Shown here: one piece after another, positions 1 to 11,194 of the stretch
How the letters are laid out: every line of letters starts with the position of its first letter
Position numbering within the stretch: the stretch's first letter is position 1
Assembly (NCBI GenBank): GCA_001051155.2
Contig: JYIP02000005.1
Location: 930,001-994,000 of the forward strand
Origin: Chrysoporthe austroafricana
Taxonomy: Eukaryota; Ascomycota; Sordariomycetes; Diaporthales; Cryphonectriaceae
Length of the DNA: 64,000 nucleotides
Reading direction: 5' to 3'
The notes under the pieces: model-generated
Told to the model about the DNA's origin: nothing
Databases searched by the model: none
The model's input: the letters and a program-made list of their open reading frames with translations, nothing else
Position numbers and translations under genes: made by a program

Positions 1-136
1 CACTTTTACTAACATCATGCAGCTCTCTCTCTCTCTACTTCATATACGACGCCACCAGGATTCCGAAGAGCCTCATCGTCGGCCCCTATCGTCCATGTGA
101 ACTGCCACGACGGCCGACAGCAGCATCATCTACAAC

Positions 137-1760
137 ATGATGAGCGACAACGACACGGAGAAGGCCAGCGAGCTGCGCCAGAACTACGTGGGCACCCTGC
201 GTGACCTGCCCGAGGACCCTGACGCCGGTCTCTCCGACGAGGAGAAGGCCATCATCGACCGCAAGCTCCTATGGCGTCTCGACTGGATCCTCATCCCTTG
301 GCTCTGCCTCCTATACCTGATGGCCTTCCTCGACCGGGCTAACATCGGCAACGCTAAGATCGCTGGCCTCACGAAAGCACCGCCCGAGGGCATAGACATC
401 GACACCTCGCAGTACAATTCCAGCCTGACCATCTTCTTTGTCTCGTACGCCGTTTTTGAGCCGCTTACGAATATCCTGCTGAAAAAGCTGCGGCCGTCGA
501 GGTTCATCCCGCTCATTATGTAAGCCCTCGCTGTTCCGTTGGACGAATATTGGGGGTACTGACGCGTGAATAGGGTCGGGTGGGGCTGTAGTATGCTTGG
601 TATGGGTTTCGTCAAGGGCTGGTCCGGCCTGATGGCCGCCCGTTGGTTTCTTGGTCTTACGGAGGCCGGCCTCTTCCCTGGCATCAATTACTACCTCTCC
701 TGTTGGTACAAGCGGTCCGAGTTCGGTGTTCGAGCGGTAAGTGAGCTTCGCAGTGATGTTTCCTCCTGTTTGGGCGGTGCTGACGGTCCCGTAGGCTATC
801 TTCTTCTCAGCTGCCGCCCTCTCCGGCTCCTTCGGTGGTCTTCTTGCTGCTGCTATTGTGAAGATGGACGGTGTCGGTGGGCGACCCGGTTGGGCGTGGA
901 TCTTTATCCTGGAGGGCCTCCTCACAGTCGTCATCGGGGTCGTCTCCTTCTGGCTGGTGCACGACTTCCCCGACGGGGCCAAGTTCCTCTCCCCCGAGGA
1001 CCGCGCGCGCGTCATCCGGCGCCTGAAGCTCGACCAGCAGTCCTCGGCCTCGCACGAGGAGTTCAGAACGAAGTACTTCTGGCAGGCCTGGTTCGACTGG
1101 AAGATGTGGCTCGGCATGGCCATCTACATGGGCTGCGACATGCCCCTCTACGCGTTCAGCCTCTTCCTGCCGACCATCGTCGCGAATCTCGGCCTCGCGG
1201 GCGGCTCCACCGTCAAGTCGCAGCTGCTCACCGTGCCGCCCTACGCCGCCGCCGCCGCCCTGACCATCACCATCGGCTTCGTGGCGGACCGCACCCGGGC
1301 CCGCGGTATCTGCAACATCGCCGTCTCGCTCCTGGGCATCGCCGGCTTCAGTATGCTCATCGGCTCGAGCGATGCTGCCGTGCAGTACGCGGGCACCTTC
1401 CTCGGCGCCTTGGGCATCTACCCGTGCATCGCCAACACCATCACCTGGATGGCCAACAATGTCGAGGGCGTCTACAAGCGCGGCGTCGTCCTGGGCTTCG
1501 TCATCGGCTGGGGCAACCTCAACGGCATCGTCTCCTCCAACATTTACTTCCAGTCGCCCCGGTTTTACCAGGGCCACGGCGTCGTCATCGCGTATATGGT
1601 GCTGTTCCTCTTCGGCGGCTCCCTGCTCATGACGATCCTGCTACGCGCCGAGAACCGGCGGCGCGTCAGCGGCAAGCGGGACAGCTGGGCGACGGGCAAG
1701 TCGGAGCGCGAGCTCGAGGACATGGGCGACCAGCGGCCGGACTTTCTGTACACGACCTAG
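137..1760 (+). CDS. MFS transporter, anion:cation symporter (allantoate permease/Dal5) family
   Basis: Plasma-membrane major facilitator transporter of 503 residues. Three exons: 137-519, 574-736 and 795-1760. Introns 520-573 (donor GTAAGC) and 737-794 (GTAAGT) end in TAG, and joining them gives one continuous frame. The first membrane helix carries the family signature LDRANIGNAKIAGL (about residues 65-80), typical of the Dal5/TNA1/biotin-type carriers that import organic anions such as allantoate, ureidosuccinate, nicotinate or pantothenate. About twelve hydrophobic segments follow, and the hydrophilic C-terminus is rich in Arg/Glu. The start at 137 is the first ATG; a second ATG follows immediately at 140, so one residue is uncertain. 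The substrate cannot be told from sequence. Next downstream is a DUF3237 gene on the same strand. Confidence 0.93.
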
Positions 1761-3799
1761 GTGCCAGAAAGATCGCCCTGGGCCCTTTCCTTTCCCCTCG
1801 GTCCTGGTATTCACACCAAGCTCTTATACTTCGTGGTCTCTAGATTGACCGCCGGTCTTTTCCAGCGTGTTATAGGCATTGCGATTCTTTTTCTTCTGGA
1901 GTAAACGGGAGCCTCTGCGCCGGCTACTGGGTTCCACGACCCGATTATAATACCCCGACAAATGGAAAGGATCATTCGAGAAAAAGGAAAAAGAAAAAAG
2001 AAAAAAAATCGACAGCGGTTGTGTCTCTTTGGGTCAATTCAAGCCTCGGCGCAGGTGGCGTTTTCTTTCTACGGTTTGACGGTCTGCATGTCGCGGTCGT
2101 GCGGCTTTCTCACAGGTAGCTTCCGGACAATCAATGGCCTCGGTTTGACATTGAACGCGTGAAGTATGGAGTATCTCGTTCTAGGCCCCTGTCGTGTGTA
2201 TGTGTGTGTGTGTGCGTGTGTGTACTCTGACTTTGGTACTATGGTGATGCGATGTCTTGTAGTATATAGAGTACGGCACCCACTACGTGCTGCCATCGAC
2301 GAGCAACATGAGGAAATAGGAAATGGGCAGTTGGGATATTAGTCGCTGTATTCTTGATGACAGAAGAAGCTACTGGCCCAAGTTTCGATCTTGGGAAGCC
2401 GTATACGAATGCTGGTTCTCTCCATCACCCATCTCAACTCCGAGTCCTAGACAGGTCGGAAGCGTCTCGGCCGACAGCCTTTGCCGGCAGCATCAGATCG
2501 AACTATCAATATATCGTCCAGATAGATCAGCCATTCGAGAGATAACAGATTCTGACGGCCTGACAGGTCTTGGGAGGACGATCTGGCACCGGGCGTCGAC
2601 AGCACCGTGATACCAGGCAAGCATTCTCTCTGTGACTCGCCGAGTCTGAGGTGCCGCCTGGTGGGATCCTAACGGCCCCGGGGTGATCCAGTCTGCAACG
2701 TCTCTTTGGTAGGGTGGGTTGAACGATCACGGCCTGCACAGAACCTGAAGCCTCGCTAAGGAGGACTGTGTCAGAGAGTTCTAGCGAGGGTCGACTTTCC
2801 TGTGAAAGGTGTGGCGGTGGACGGGAAAGCACCCGATCTATTGAAATCTGGTGACAGGTTGCCCGGTGACGATAAGTGGAACGAAAGGTATGATGGCACG
2901 TCGCGGCTCTATCATCTTCAAGCTGCTCTACTGGTGCAAGCAAGCATATCTTGCAACAACACACAAAACGCTGCACCGGTGACATGTTTCACAGATATCA
3001 CAGGCACCAGATGGGCGGCAGGAGATATATGTGGATGCCGGGTCCCGACGGTGGCAGGTATGTGTGACGGTGCCACGGCCGAGCTCAGGGAACCTCGCAA
3101 GCCTTCCCGTGTTCCAGCTCTGTGGTCGTGTATGACGGGGGGTTGTATGTGGGATCCGGCGAGGCTCTCTCGTGGGGGTATGTGGCGGATGGGGCCACAC
3201 GATATGGTGAAGCGGGCCAACAGGAGATCGGGCCCATCTACAAAGCGTCTTTCCGGCATGGCAACGTGGACCAGCCTCTGGAATGGGAAGCGTGCCGGGG
3301 AGGTTTTACGCGGAACTGTGGGACTCTAATTATCCTGCTCAAGACTGATAGTACTCATCGCCGAGTAGCCCTCGAGAATTGTGAGACTCCCTTCACAGCT
3401 TTTAGTAGTCCTCGAAATGACACCCTCGAAGTCGAACCTCATGGCGATCCAGGTGCCACAGCAGCTGGATGCCGGTGTATATATGGCGCTGCCCTGTCTC
3501 AGTCATGGCTACTATGAACGTCTGCGGCATACCCCGATTTGAGCAACAGAAAGCTGCTTCTCTGAGCATATGTCAGGCGTAAAGGAGGTCTTCCCAATGC
3601 AGTAACTTAGACCAGAGAAAGATGGATCTCCCTGTCGAGGCCCGGCCAACTGCCGAGATCGAGGCCCCGCCACGGGATCCACTGTGACGTCCGCCGTCAC
3701 CTTCTTCCGGTGTCGTACTATGGTACAAATCCGGCCCCACGTTCACGCTGTGTCGACCTTCGAGCGACCGACCGTAACCTTCTCAAACAGCCTCTCGCC
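1761..3799. other. intergenic region without a supported gene
   Basis: About 2 kb between the MFS gene and the DUF3237 gene. It holds an A-rich tract near 1981-2010 and a GT microsatellite at 2194-2224. Open frames of 130-175 codons at 2802-3329 and 3122-3517 show no recognisable domain, no signal peptide and no clear splice partners. I see no gene I can defend here. Confidence 0.6.
2194..2224. repeat. GT-rich microsatellite
   Basis: Imperfect (TG)n tract of about 30 bases, interrupted by single A and C substitutions, in the 3' flank of the MFS gene. Confidence 0.8.
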
Positions 3800-4592
3800 A
3801 TGACCCAGCCACCGACCACCGCAGAGGGCGGCGCGTTCCTCCCCGTCTTGACGCCCGAGACTGAGCAGCAGTCCGCGCCGGCGTCCCATGCCGACAACCA
3901 CTCGCCACGCGGGCGTGCCGAGGACAGACAGGCCATCCTCTCCGGGCTGCCCTCGGGCAGCCTTGGCCACGCCATCAACCTGCCCCTCCCCCGGCTCGAC
4001 CACGACTTCCGGCTGTCGGCCCGGCTGGAGCGTAAGATCGCGCTGGGCCAGAGCTGCTGGGGCGAGCGGAACTGGGTCGGGATCTGCGGCGGGGACTGGA
4101 GCGCGACCTGGGGGCGGGGCAAGATTGTGGTGCGTCCCTCCGTGTCTCCGCTCGTGTTCTTCAGACTGACTGGCCGGCGGCTGACGGGCCCTGAGGCATG
4201 AGATAGCCCGGCGGCCAGGACGCGCAGCTCCTGACCGGCGACAGGTCCACGTTCGTGGACACGCGCTACCTGCTCGCCACGGACGACGCGGAGCCGGCGC
4301 ATATCATGGTGCGCACGGAGGGGTGGAGGACGGGCCCGCCCGACGTGCTGAGCAGGCTGCTGGATCCCCTCGAGGGGGACAAGGTGGACCCGTCCGAATA
4401 TCGGTTCCGCCTCTTCGTCAGGTTTGAGACGGGGGACGAGAGATACCGGTGGATCAACCAGGGCATGTGGATCGGGAGCGGCATCAGGAGGGGGTCAGAA
4501 GGTGAGTCGTGATGCTTGTCTCCGGGGACATTCCGAGGGCGTTGTGGCTGACGCGGAGGCCAGTGATTTACGACGGCTACCGGTTGCTCTAA
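3800..4592 (+). CDS. DUF3237 family protein
   Basis: Protein of 217 residues in three exons: 3800-4129, 4207-4501 and 4564-4592. Introns are 4130-4206 (GTGCGT...TAG) and 4502-4563 (GTGAGT...CAG). The spliced product shows the DUF3237 pattern: an N-terminal part ending in G-D-W, a central segment FVDTRYLLATDD, then IMVRTEGWR, a FRLFVRFETGDERYRW strand pair and a C-terminal VIYDGYRLL. The family is a small beta-barrel with no firmly known reaction; in fungi it often sits beside catabolic or secondary-metabolite genes. The start was taken at MTQPP, because upstream in-frame residues look like 5' leader. The last exon has only nine codons, but it restores the typical family ending, which supports the splice model. 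Confidence 0.85.
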
Positions 4593-5105
4593 CGATGGGT
4601 ACGAGGCCAATGTCGAGGTATTTAGGGAGGGTGCCTGTCAGACTGGAGTGATGTCGGCTCTAATAATGTAGAACTTGGAGTGAGCCGGACAGACAGTAAG
4701 CTATGAGGGCTGATCGTGTTAACAATACTTGAATACAGCCGTTGTCGTTCGTCGAAGGAAGGTCTCAGCAATACTGAAGGGTATTCCATGTTGTCTGTAT
4801 CCTCACACCGGCTGGCCGTCGAATTTTACACCATGGAAATTTCGACGGTCGAAATACTTGTCTATAGAATCTTGTCATGTCGGCCTGTCTCCTTACTTCC
4901 GCTCGCTACTGCAGTTCTTTAACTGTGCTCCCTGTGAGGAACAATTTCACTTAGCTTCCTCCCAACAAGGCCCAGCCATAGTCTCAATGGGATGCTAGTA
5001 AGTATGCATGAAGAAAATGAAGCAAACAGCCTCTCAGATCTTACGATCCCTGTCAGGAAATGAGGGAGCATCTACTTCGACGCTTGACTTGGCCCTCGCA
5101 TCACA
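4593..5105. other. intergenic region between convergent genes, with a hairpin
   Basis: About 0.5 kb between two genes that end toward each other. It carries an inverted repeat at 4816-4848 (see separate entry). No gene seen. Confidence 0.6.
4816..4848. repeat. short inverted repeat / hairpin in a convergent 3' region
   Basis: CCGTCGAA at 4816-4823 is matched by TTCGACGG at 4841-4848, and three more pairs are possible inside the 17-base loop. It lies where the transcripts of two convergent genes should end. It may be an RNA 3'-end structure or chance. Confidence 0.45.
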
Positions 5106-6119
5106 TCATGCCTTCTCCTTTCCGATGATCTCCAAATATTGACCAGCGACATCTGTCACGGCGCTCTCGAAGCTTCGCAGCTTACCGCCCAGTAGAGCCT
5201 CCCCGTCGCTCGAGTCGTAATTCACATGGATCGGAGGAACCGTGCCCCTCTTGAACACGCCCGCCTCGACAGCCTTGGGGAATGCCCTCTTGACGATGTC
5301 GAAGATGGTAGAATAGTCTACCTTGGTCGCAATGCCAAAATCCTTGCCCGCGCACTCGTCGTCCAGAGCCACGCGCAGGTGGGCCTCGGCCACGTCGTCG
5401 ATATGGGCGAAGACGTCCAGGATCCCGAGCGGCGCCTCGCCGCCCAGCATGCCCATCACCACGAAGTTGTTGGAGCTGTTCTGGGTCTGCATCATGCCCG
5501 CGTCCAGCGCTAGCTCGTTGCGGCCGTAGACGAAGCCGGGCATGATGTGCGAGACGGTGAAGCGGGCGCCGTGGGCCGCGGCGAAGCCGCTCGAGGCGTG
5601 CAGGTCGATGTTCTTGGCCGTGGTGTACGCCAGGTACGCCGAGTCGAAGGCGGCCGGGACGGGGCTGGGCAGCGGGCGGCGCGTCGCGGCCGAGACCACC
5701 TCGGGCCCGGGAGCGTCGCCGAGGTTGGCCAGGACGGACGAGGTGATGACGACGCGCCGCACGCTGGGCGCCCTGAGCGCCGACTGCAGCAGCCCGGACG
5801 TGAGCTTGAGGGTGGGCTGGAAGATCTCGGTCGTGGGGTCGTAATGGGGAAGCGGCACGGGCGAGCCGGTGTGGATGATGTGCGTGACGCCCTCCAGGGC
5901 GGAATCCAAGGCGCCATCGGCCGTAAGATCGGGGATGATCACCTCAGAGAGACGGTCTCCTGGCGCGAGCTTCTGGACAGCAGGATTGGACCTCACTATC
6001 TGTGCTTTTTCCTCTGACCGCACCGTGTAGCGCACCTTGTGACCAGCCTCGAGCAGGGCAAGGAGGACGCGGAAGCCAATCAGACCGGTGGCACCGGTGA
6101 GAAGAAATGTCTCTGCCAT
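5106..6119 (-). CDS. NAD(P)-dependent epimerase/reductase (dihydroflavonol-4-reductase/ketoreductase type, extended SDR)
   Basis: Intronless protein of 337 residues, predicted cytosolic. The N-terminus has the extended short-chain dehydrogenase cofactor motif TGATGLIG (residues 8-15) with Arg30/Arg34 shortly after, as in NADPH-using members. The catalytic set is visible as Ser128 (ITSSV) and Tyr165-x3-Lys169 (YTTAK). The domain resembles fungal and plant dihydroflavonol-4-reductase, cinnamoyl-CoA reductase and yeast Gre2-like enzymes, which reduce aldehydes, ketones or dicarbonyls. I chose the ATG at 6117-6119 because the cofactor motif begins at once after it; an ATG 29 codons upstream adds a basic leader that looks like 5'-UTR. 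The substrate is unknown. The gene is divergent from the D-2-hydroxyacid dehydrogenase at 7401, so both may use the 1.3 kb between them as promoter. Confidence 0.88.
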   Translation of the reverse strand: MAETFLLTGATGLIGFRVLLALLEAGHKVRYTVRSEEKAQIVRSNPAVQKLAPGDRLSEVIIPDLTADGALDSALEGVTHIIHTGSPVPLPHYDPTTEIFQPTLKLTSGLLQSALRAPSVRRVVITSSVLANLGDAPGPEVVSAATRRPLPSPVPAAFDSAYLAYTTAKNIDLHASSGFAAAHGARFTVSHIMPGFVYGRNELALDAGMMQTQNSSNNFVVMGMLGGEAPLGILDVFAHIDDVAEAHLRVALDDECAGKDFGIATKVDYSTIFDIVKRAFPKAVEAGVFKRGTVPPIHVNYDSSDGEALLGGKLRSFESAVTDVAGQYLEIIGKEKA

Positions 6120-7400
6120 CTTGTGATTGTATCCGAGTGGATGATGTCTTTTTTCGGATGAGTCTCGACTGTTGCGCCGTAGACCATTCCGGGGATTCGA
6201 TGGCAATAAATACCCACTGTCAAGATCAATAGGCTAAAGATCTCACGCACTTCAAACACGATGCTCTGGCCCATTACGAGCGGCCTAGTGGGCCATAAGA
6301 TATGCTACCATTGCTGTGCTGCAGTTGCGTCGTAAGCTTTGATGATCTTGCAGCTCGGTGCTGTAACATCGCCTCCATCCTCCAACGCGTTGGGGCCTAA
6401 CGGAGCTAAAGTTTATATGTGTGGGTCTCCCTTGCCTGGCACTGATGCATTCCACTTTGATAAATCATGGGTATTAAGATTCGTAGTGATGGGTGTACTT
6501 CAAGGTTCGCCGGCAGCCTCTCGAAGACAACGAATCTAGCCGATATATTTTGCTCTTTTGCTCGTCGTCGTGTCTATGCTAATTTACACTCCCCGTCATG
6601 TAGGTCCCCCTTGTATCATAGTGATCTAGTGATGCACTTCTATCAGGTGCTCTAATTAATCGCAGCATGCATCACTCTCTCGAGTCCATTCTGACCTCTG
6701 TGCCTCATCGGCCCCTTGAGCACTATATCTGATATCTGCACCACGGTAGCATGCCGAGATAGCCCAGAAACTCGGTACCTAGGTATCCTACGTCTGATAA
6801 GACTACTGCACTATACTTTAGGTGGAAGGCAGCACGGGTGCCCATTGCACCCAGAAACACTGCATTCAAATAGATTTGGCCCCTATCACCGCACGCGTTC
6901 GAGAACTTAGTCCTACGCTGGTTTTGTACGCGTATTTGAACGTGTTGGGGAGCACGAGACTAGCACCTGCTCAAAGAACGTATTAGACGGGACTAGATAA
7001 ACCTTGCGTCATCACAGCCTTAGCCAAGAGAAAAGGCCTTGGCCATGTCGCTCCTATCGCAGCTCTCGAAATCTGGGCGCAAAACATATAATTAGTGCAC
7101 CTTGGCAGTCGAGCTGTCACTGCCGTCTTATTGATGCTTACGCTCGCGCCATACCAGCATGGCCATAAGAAGGAGCCACGGAGCGTGGGCGGGTTGGTCA
7201 ACAAGAAACTTCCGCCTGAAACAGAGCTGAAAGCCGCCTCGGATCCCCTCCCGCCTCACGTCACTTGCATTCCTCAAAAATAACAACGAGCGATTTCTGA
7301 ACGACTGTTGCCAACGAGGAGCCCTGAGAGCAGTACTGTTTACCTAGCATTCTTTCATCGCACATCCTACAATCTCTTCGATTCACTGACGACACCGACA
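6120..7400. other. divergent intergenic/promoter region
   Basis: About 1.3 kb between the reductase (minus) and the 2-hydroxyacid dehydrogenase (plus). AT content is somewhat higher than in the coding flanks. I see no coding sequence and no clear operator. Confidence 0.55.
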
Positions 7401-8453
7401 ATGCAGCTCGCCATATTCAACGCTCACCCCTACGACAAGGAGTACCTCGCCGCTGCTCAGACAGCGCGCAAGTCCTCACCCACGGCTGCTGATATCCAGC
7501 TGGTGTTCCATGACTTTCCTCTTTCCTCAGACACCGCATCTCTGGCAGCAGGCGCCACAGCCGTGTGCGCCTTCGTCAACGACGACCTCTCGGCGCCCAT
7601 CCTCGAGGCGCTCCACCAGAGCGGCGTTCGAGCCATCCTGCTGCGCTGCGCCGGGTTCAACAACGTCGACCTGGAGAAGGCCAAGGAGCTCGGCCTCTTC
7701 GTGGCCAATGTCCCGAGCTACTCTCCCGAGGCAGTCGCCGAGTTCGCGGTGGCCCTCATCCAGACACTAAATCGTAAGACGCACCGCGCGTACAACCGAG
7801 TGCGCGAGGGCAATTTCAACCTGGACGGCCTGCTGGGGACGACGCTCCATGGGAAAACGGTCGGGATCTGCGGGACGGGCAAGATCGGGGTCTGTATGGC
7901 TAGGATCATGAACGGCTTTGGTTGCAGGGTCATCGCGTTCGACCCGTACGAGAACGCCGAGTTCAAGAAGTACGGCACTTACACGGACTTCGACACGGTC
8001 CTCTCGTCATCGGACTTCATCAGCCTGCACTGTCCGCTCATGCCTCACACGAAGCACATCATCAACGGCGACGCACTGAAAAAGATGAAGCCCAACGCCA
8101 TGCTCATCAACACGAGCCGGGGCGCCCTGATCCACACCAGGAGCGTCATCCAGGCACTGAAGAACCGGCAGCTGGGCGGTCTGGCGCTCGACGTGTACGA
8201 GGGGGAGGGTAAGATCTTCTACAAGGACCACTCGAACTCGATCATCGAGGACGACGACCTCATGCGGCTGATGACGTTCCCCAACGTAATCATCTGCGGA
8301 CACCAGGCTTTCTTCACGCAGGAGGCGCTGACGGAGATCGCGGAGTGCACGCTGCGGAACCTCGAGGACTTTGCCGCAGGCAGGCAGTGCAAGAACTCTC
8401 TGATCAAGGACTCGCTACTGAGGAGGGACTCGGGCCCTGTGCGGAATGTCTGA
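7401..8453 (+). CDS. D-2-hydroxyacid dehydrogenase, D-lactate dehydrogenase type
   Basis: Intronless protein of 350 residues. It should interconvert a D-2-hydroxyacid and its 2-oxoacid with NAD(H), with D-lactate/pyruvate the likeliest pair. The Rossmann motif GICGTGKIG lies at residues 155-163, with Asp181 about 20 residues on, favouring NAD. The catalytic triad is readable: Arg240 (NTSRG), Glu269 (DVYEGE) and His301 (CGHQAFFT). The spacing of 29 and 32 residues is that of bacterial fermentative D-lactate dehydrogenases (LdhA class). Length matches the family (330-350). The ATG at 7401 starts directly at the first beta strand; in-frame upstream codons look like leader. Genes of this class in fungi are often of bacterial look, but transfer cannot be judged without a tree. 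Confidence 0.93.
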   Translation: MQLAIFNAHPYDKEYLAAAQTARKSSPTAADIQLVFHDFPLSSDTASLAAGATAVCAFVNDDLSAPILEALHQSGVRAILLRCAGFNNVDLEKAKELGLFVANVPSYSPEAVAEFAVALIQTLNRKTHRAYNRVREGNFNLDGLLGTTLHGKTVGICGTGKIGVCMARIMNGFGCRVIAFDPYENAEFKKYGTYTDFDTVLSSSDFISLHCPLMPHTKHIINGDALKKMKPNAMLINTSRGALIHTRSVIQALKNRQLGGLALDVYEGEGKIFYKDHSNSIIEDDDLMRLMTFPNVIICGHQAFFTQEALTEIAECTLRNLEDFAAGRQCKNSLIKDSLLRRDSGPVRNV

Positions 8454-8848
8454 TTCGATTGTGGGCGTTGGACTTGCGAGCTTGGTTGGCGGGTGCAAAG
8501 GCAGGATTGTGTTCTCTTCTCAACCTAAGACAGTAAAGAAAAACAGGCTACTCTTCTCTACGCCCTTCTGCATCTCGACAACGTCGGACGAGACATTTCA
8601 CGTGCGTGGATGGAACCACAAGTGATTGGTTTCGTTCATTGTCTGAGGTCGAGTTCAGCTCGCATGTGACGTTTTTTTGGCCCCCCTGAACGCTCTTTGC
8701 CAAGGCAGAATGATGCCAACCCCACAGTGCCAGATGCATAAAAGCCCGGATGAAACATGAAACAGAAAACCTGCCGCATGAGCATCTTGAATCATAATCA
8801 CGCGTGAAGTATTCGTTCTTTGACAGCCCAACTGATCTCCAAAATTAC
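8454..8848. promoter_or_regulatory. promoter/5' leader of the alpha/beta hydrolase gene with a TATA-like box and uORF
   Basis: A CATAAAA box at 8737-8743 lies about 105 bases before the first plausible start. Between them is a complete upstream reading frame, ATG at 8778-8780 to TGA at 8805-8807 (nine codons), which could lower translation of the main frame. The box and uORF are seen; the effect is inferred. Confidence 0.45.
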
Positions 8849-9790
8849 ATGAGCATTTCACCCTCGTTCCTGAACAGGCAGGCAACCCGCAACCGCAGCG
8901 TCCCAATGTTTTCGTCCTTGACCAACATCACAGACTTCGCCTCAGCATTCCACAAAGGCAGCAGGCACTTCTTCAGCGGAGGGCGAACCCTCGAGCCCGG
9001 CGGGACCGGCGTGTACGGACCCGCATCCTACCTCGTCCACCCCTCGCTCCCGAACCACACCATCTACACGCCGCACCCCAGGAGCCTTGCCGAAGATGAC
9101 AGGTTCCCCGTCATGGTGTGGGCCAACGGCATGAGCCTGGCGTGGGGCCTGATGTTCAGCCACTTCCTCCGCGAGATCGCCTCGCACGGCTACATCGTCA
9201 TCGCTAACGGCGCTCCCGGCGACGAGGGCACGTGGGCGGCCGTGGCGCGGCTGCAGCAGGTGGACTCGTCGGCGATGCTGGAGGCCGTCCGCTGGGCGGC
9301 CGCCGCCTCCGCGGCCTGCCGGGACCCGGGGGACGTCCGCGCGCACATCGACGGCTCGCGGATCGCGCTCGCGGGCCAGAGCAAGGGCGGCCTGGACGCG
9401 TACGCGGCCGCGGCGGCGCTGCGGGCCGAGGAGAGGGTGCGGACGGTCGGCCTGTTCAACTCGGGGCTGGTCTTCCGTCCGGCGAAGCTCGTGGGGCAGG
9501 TGAGGGGGCTGACGGTGCCGGTGTTCTTCGTCGTCGGGGGCCCTGCGGACCTGGCCTACCGGAACGCCGAGATGGACTGGGAGCTCCTGCCGAGGGACCT
9601 GCCCGCGTGGATTGGGAATCTTGACGTGGGCCACATGGGCACCTTCTATGATGATGAACAGGGTGGGAAGTTTGGCCGGGCTGCGCTGGACTGGCTGGAC
9701 GCCATGTTGAAAGGGGACGAGGCTGCTAGGCAGAGGTTACTGGAGGAGTATGAGCGTGAGGGTTGGAAAGTCCAGTCACAGAACCTTTGA
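8849..9790 (+). CDS. alpha/beta hydrolase (chlorophyllase/PAF-acetylhydrolase-like)
   Basis: Protein of 313 residues if started at ATG 8849, or 294 if at ATG 8906. Neither start has a strong context, and the conserved domain begins after the second. The serine hydrolase elbow G-Q-S-K-G gives nucleophile Ser178. The acid is probably Asp234 in VVGGPADLAY, and His262 lies in LDVGHMGTF (numbering from 8849). The strand FPVMVWANG and the oxyanion region fit the chlorophyllase-like/dienelactone hydrolase clan, which cleaves esters or amides. There is no signal peptide, so it is probably intracellular. The substrate is unknown. No intron. It follows the hydroxyacid dehydrogenase on the same strand, 395 bases on, with its own promoter. 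Confidence 0.85.
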   Translation: MSISPSFLNRQATRNRSVPMFSSLTNITDFASAFHKGSRHFFSGGRTLEPGGTGVYGPASYLVHPSLPNHTIYTPHPRSLAEDDRFPVMVWANGMSLAWGLMFSHFLREIASHGYIVIANGAPGDEGTWAAVARLQQVDSSAMLEAVRWAAAASAACRDPGDVRAHIDGSRIALAGQSKGGLDAYAAAAALRAEERVRTVGLFNSGLVFRPAKLVGQVRGLTVPVFFVVGGPADLAYRNAEMDWELLPRDLPAWIGNLDVGHMGTFYDDEQGGKFGRAALDWLDAMLKGDEAARQRLLEEYEREGWKVQSQNL

Positions 9791-11194
9791 TTGGGAGAGA
9801 TGTAGTGGACATTGAGGGCGCTGAAAAGAAGACGCCCATACTTCACAACAGGATACAGACATGAGAGTAAGAGCACTTGAGAACCTACCCAAGTAGAGAA
9901 TTCAGTTTCGGCAAGCACAAGGACAAATAAGGATCCTATAAGAAAGCAGGTCGAGATGCACAACTAGACCAGGCACCGAGAACCTGAGAATATGAATGAT
10001 ATTAAACATTCTCACGAGTCAAGACGCATCTGCATCTGGAAGGGAAGAAGATAGACGACTTCTGCTTGCCTCCTGAAATGAATCTGTGCTCTCCCTCCGG
10101 CCCCTTCCTTTATACCCGACATTCAAAGAATTTAGTAGACATTTCTATTACTAGCACCATGTAAAAGGTTTGTATGAAGGCATCAACTTTCTTAAAGGCT
10201 GACTGGCTTTTCAGTGGAACGATAAACCCTTCTATCATGCAGTATTTCGTGCTGACCTGCGAGTGTCCATCTTCAAAACCTGACTGCTGGTGGTCACATT
10301 ATTTCTCCGCGGATGATACAAAATACTGCTGTGCTTTTAGTCCGCATGATTTCCTAGCGACTGGTGCTGTTGGCCTGTGTAGATGCGAGACCTGACAGGT
10401 TATGTCTGTTTTGTCTCAGCACAGGAAATACTTCAATAATTTCCCCGGAGCCGGATGCAACAGCCTTGGACTATGTCTTCAAGCCCCGCCCAATCAAGGC
10501 GGATCTCGGAGGTGCTCCGTACGATTCTTAGCTGCTGTTGGCGATGCATCCCATCCCTGCGTCCTTCCGCGAGTCGCGAGTTGAGTCATTGTGATCCTTC
10601 TGTAAAGGAGCCCCCTTGAGAGCGTGCAGGTGTCAACATCCCAGCGAAGCCAATCCACAGGATTCGATCCTGACGGCGGCTTATAACGCCGAAATGTGCC
10701 CATGGTACAACGGAAGGAAGGTAGAGATGCAATTGGCAGATTTATAGAACAGTGCTGTCATATATGCCTTTTGGGAATCTAATTTTGCCGCGAGGTCTCT
10801 CACTGAAACCACCAAGTTGCCATCCCGGACGGAGACCGCATCCTGCCTGCAGCCCAAGAAACGATCGGACCACTGTTTCATGCAGGTGATACCGCAGCTA
10901 ATGCACGCAAGCTTCTTTTGATGCTTCTGCGGAGGGTGGGCCGATTGCCACCAGCTCGCCATCCTGGCGCGCCCGCTCCTCCGCCTGATGCCGCCCAGGG
11001 GGGCACGCGATGAGGGCCTGTCGGGATTGATTGGGCGTGGGCCCCTATCACGACGCCGCCAACGGCTCACGGCGCGGCGAATGAGAGCGAGACATCGACC
11101 ATGCAGGCTTCCGGCTCGAAACAGGGACGGCATTCGAGGCGCGATCGCTTTGGGCATTTTGCCCCCGCCGGCGACCATAGGCCACACGGACGGC

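Noticed and set aside
566..1843. Long plus-strand frame across the first MFS gene
   Set aside because: It overlaps the MFS coding exons in another frame and is Arg/His/Pro-rich; a GC-driven shadow.
10174..10395. Small Cys-containing frame that might be a secreted effector
   Set aside because: No signal peptide; the ATG lies in a poor context and the frame shows no codon bias.
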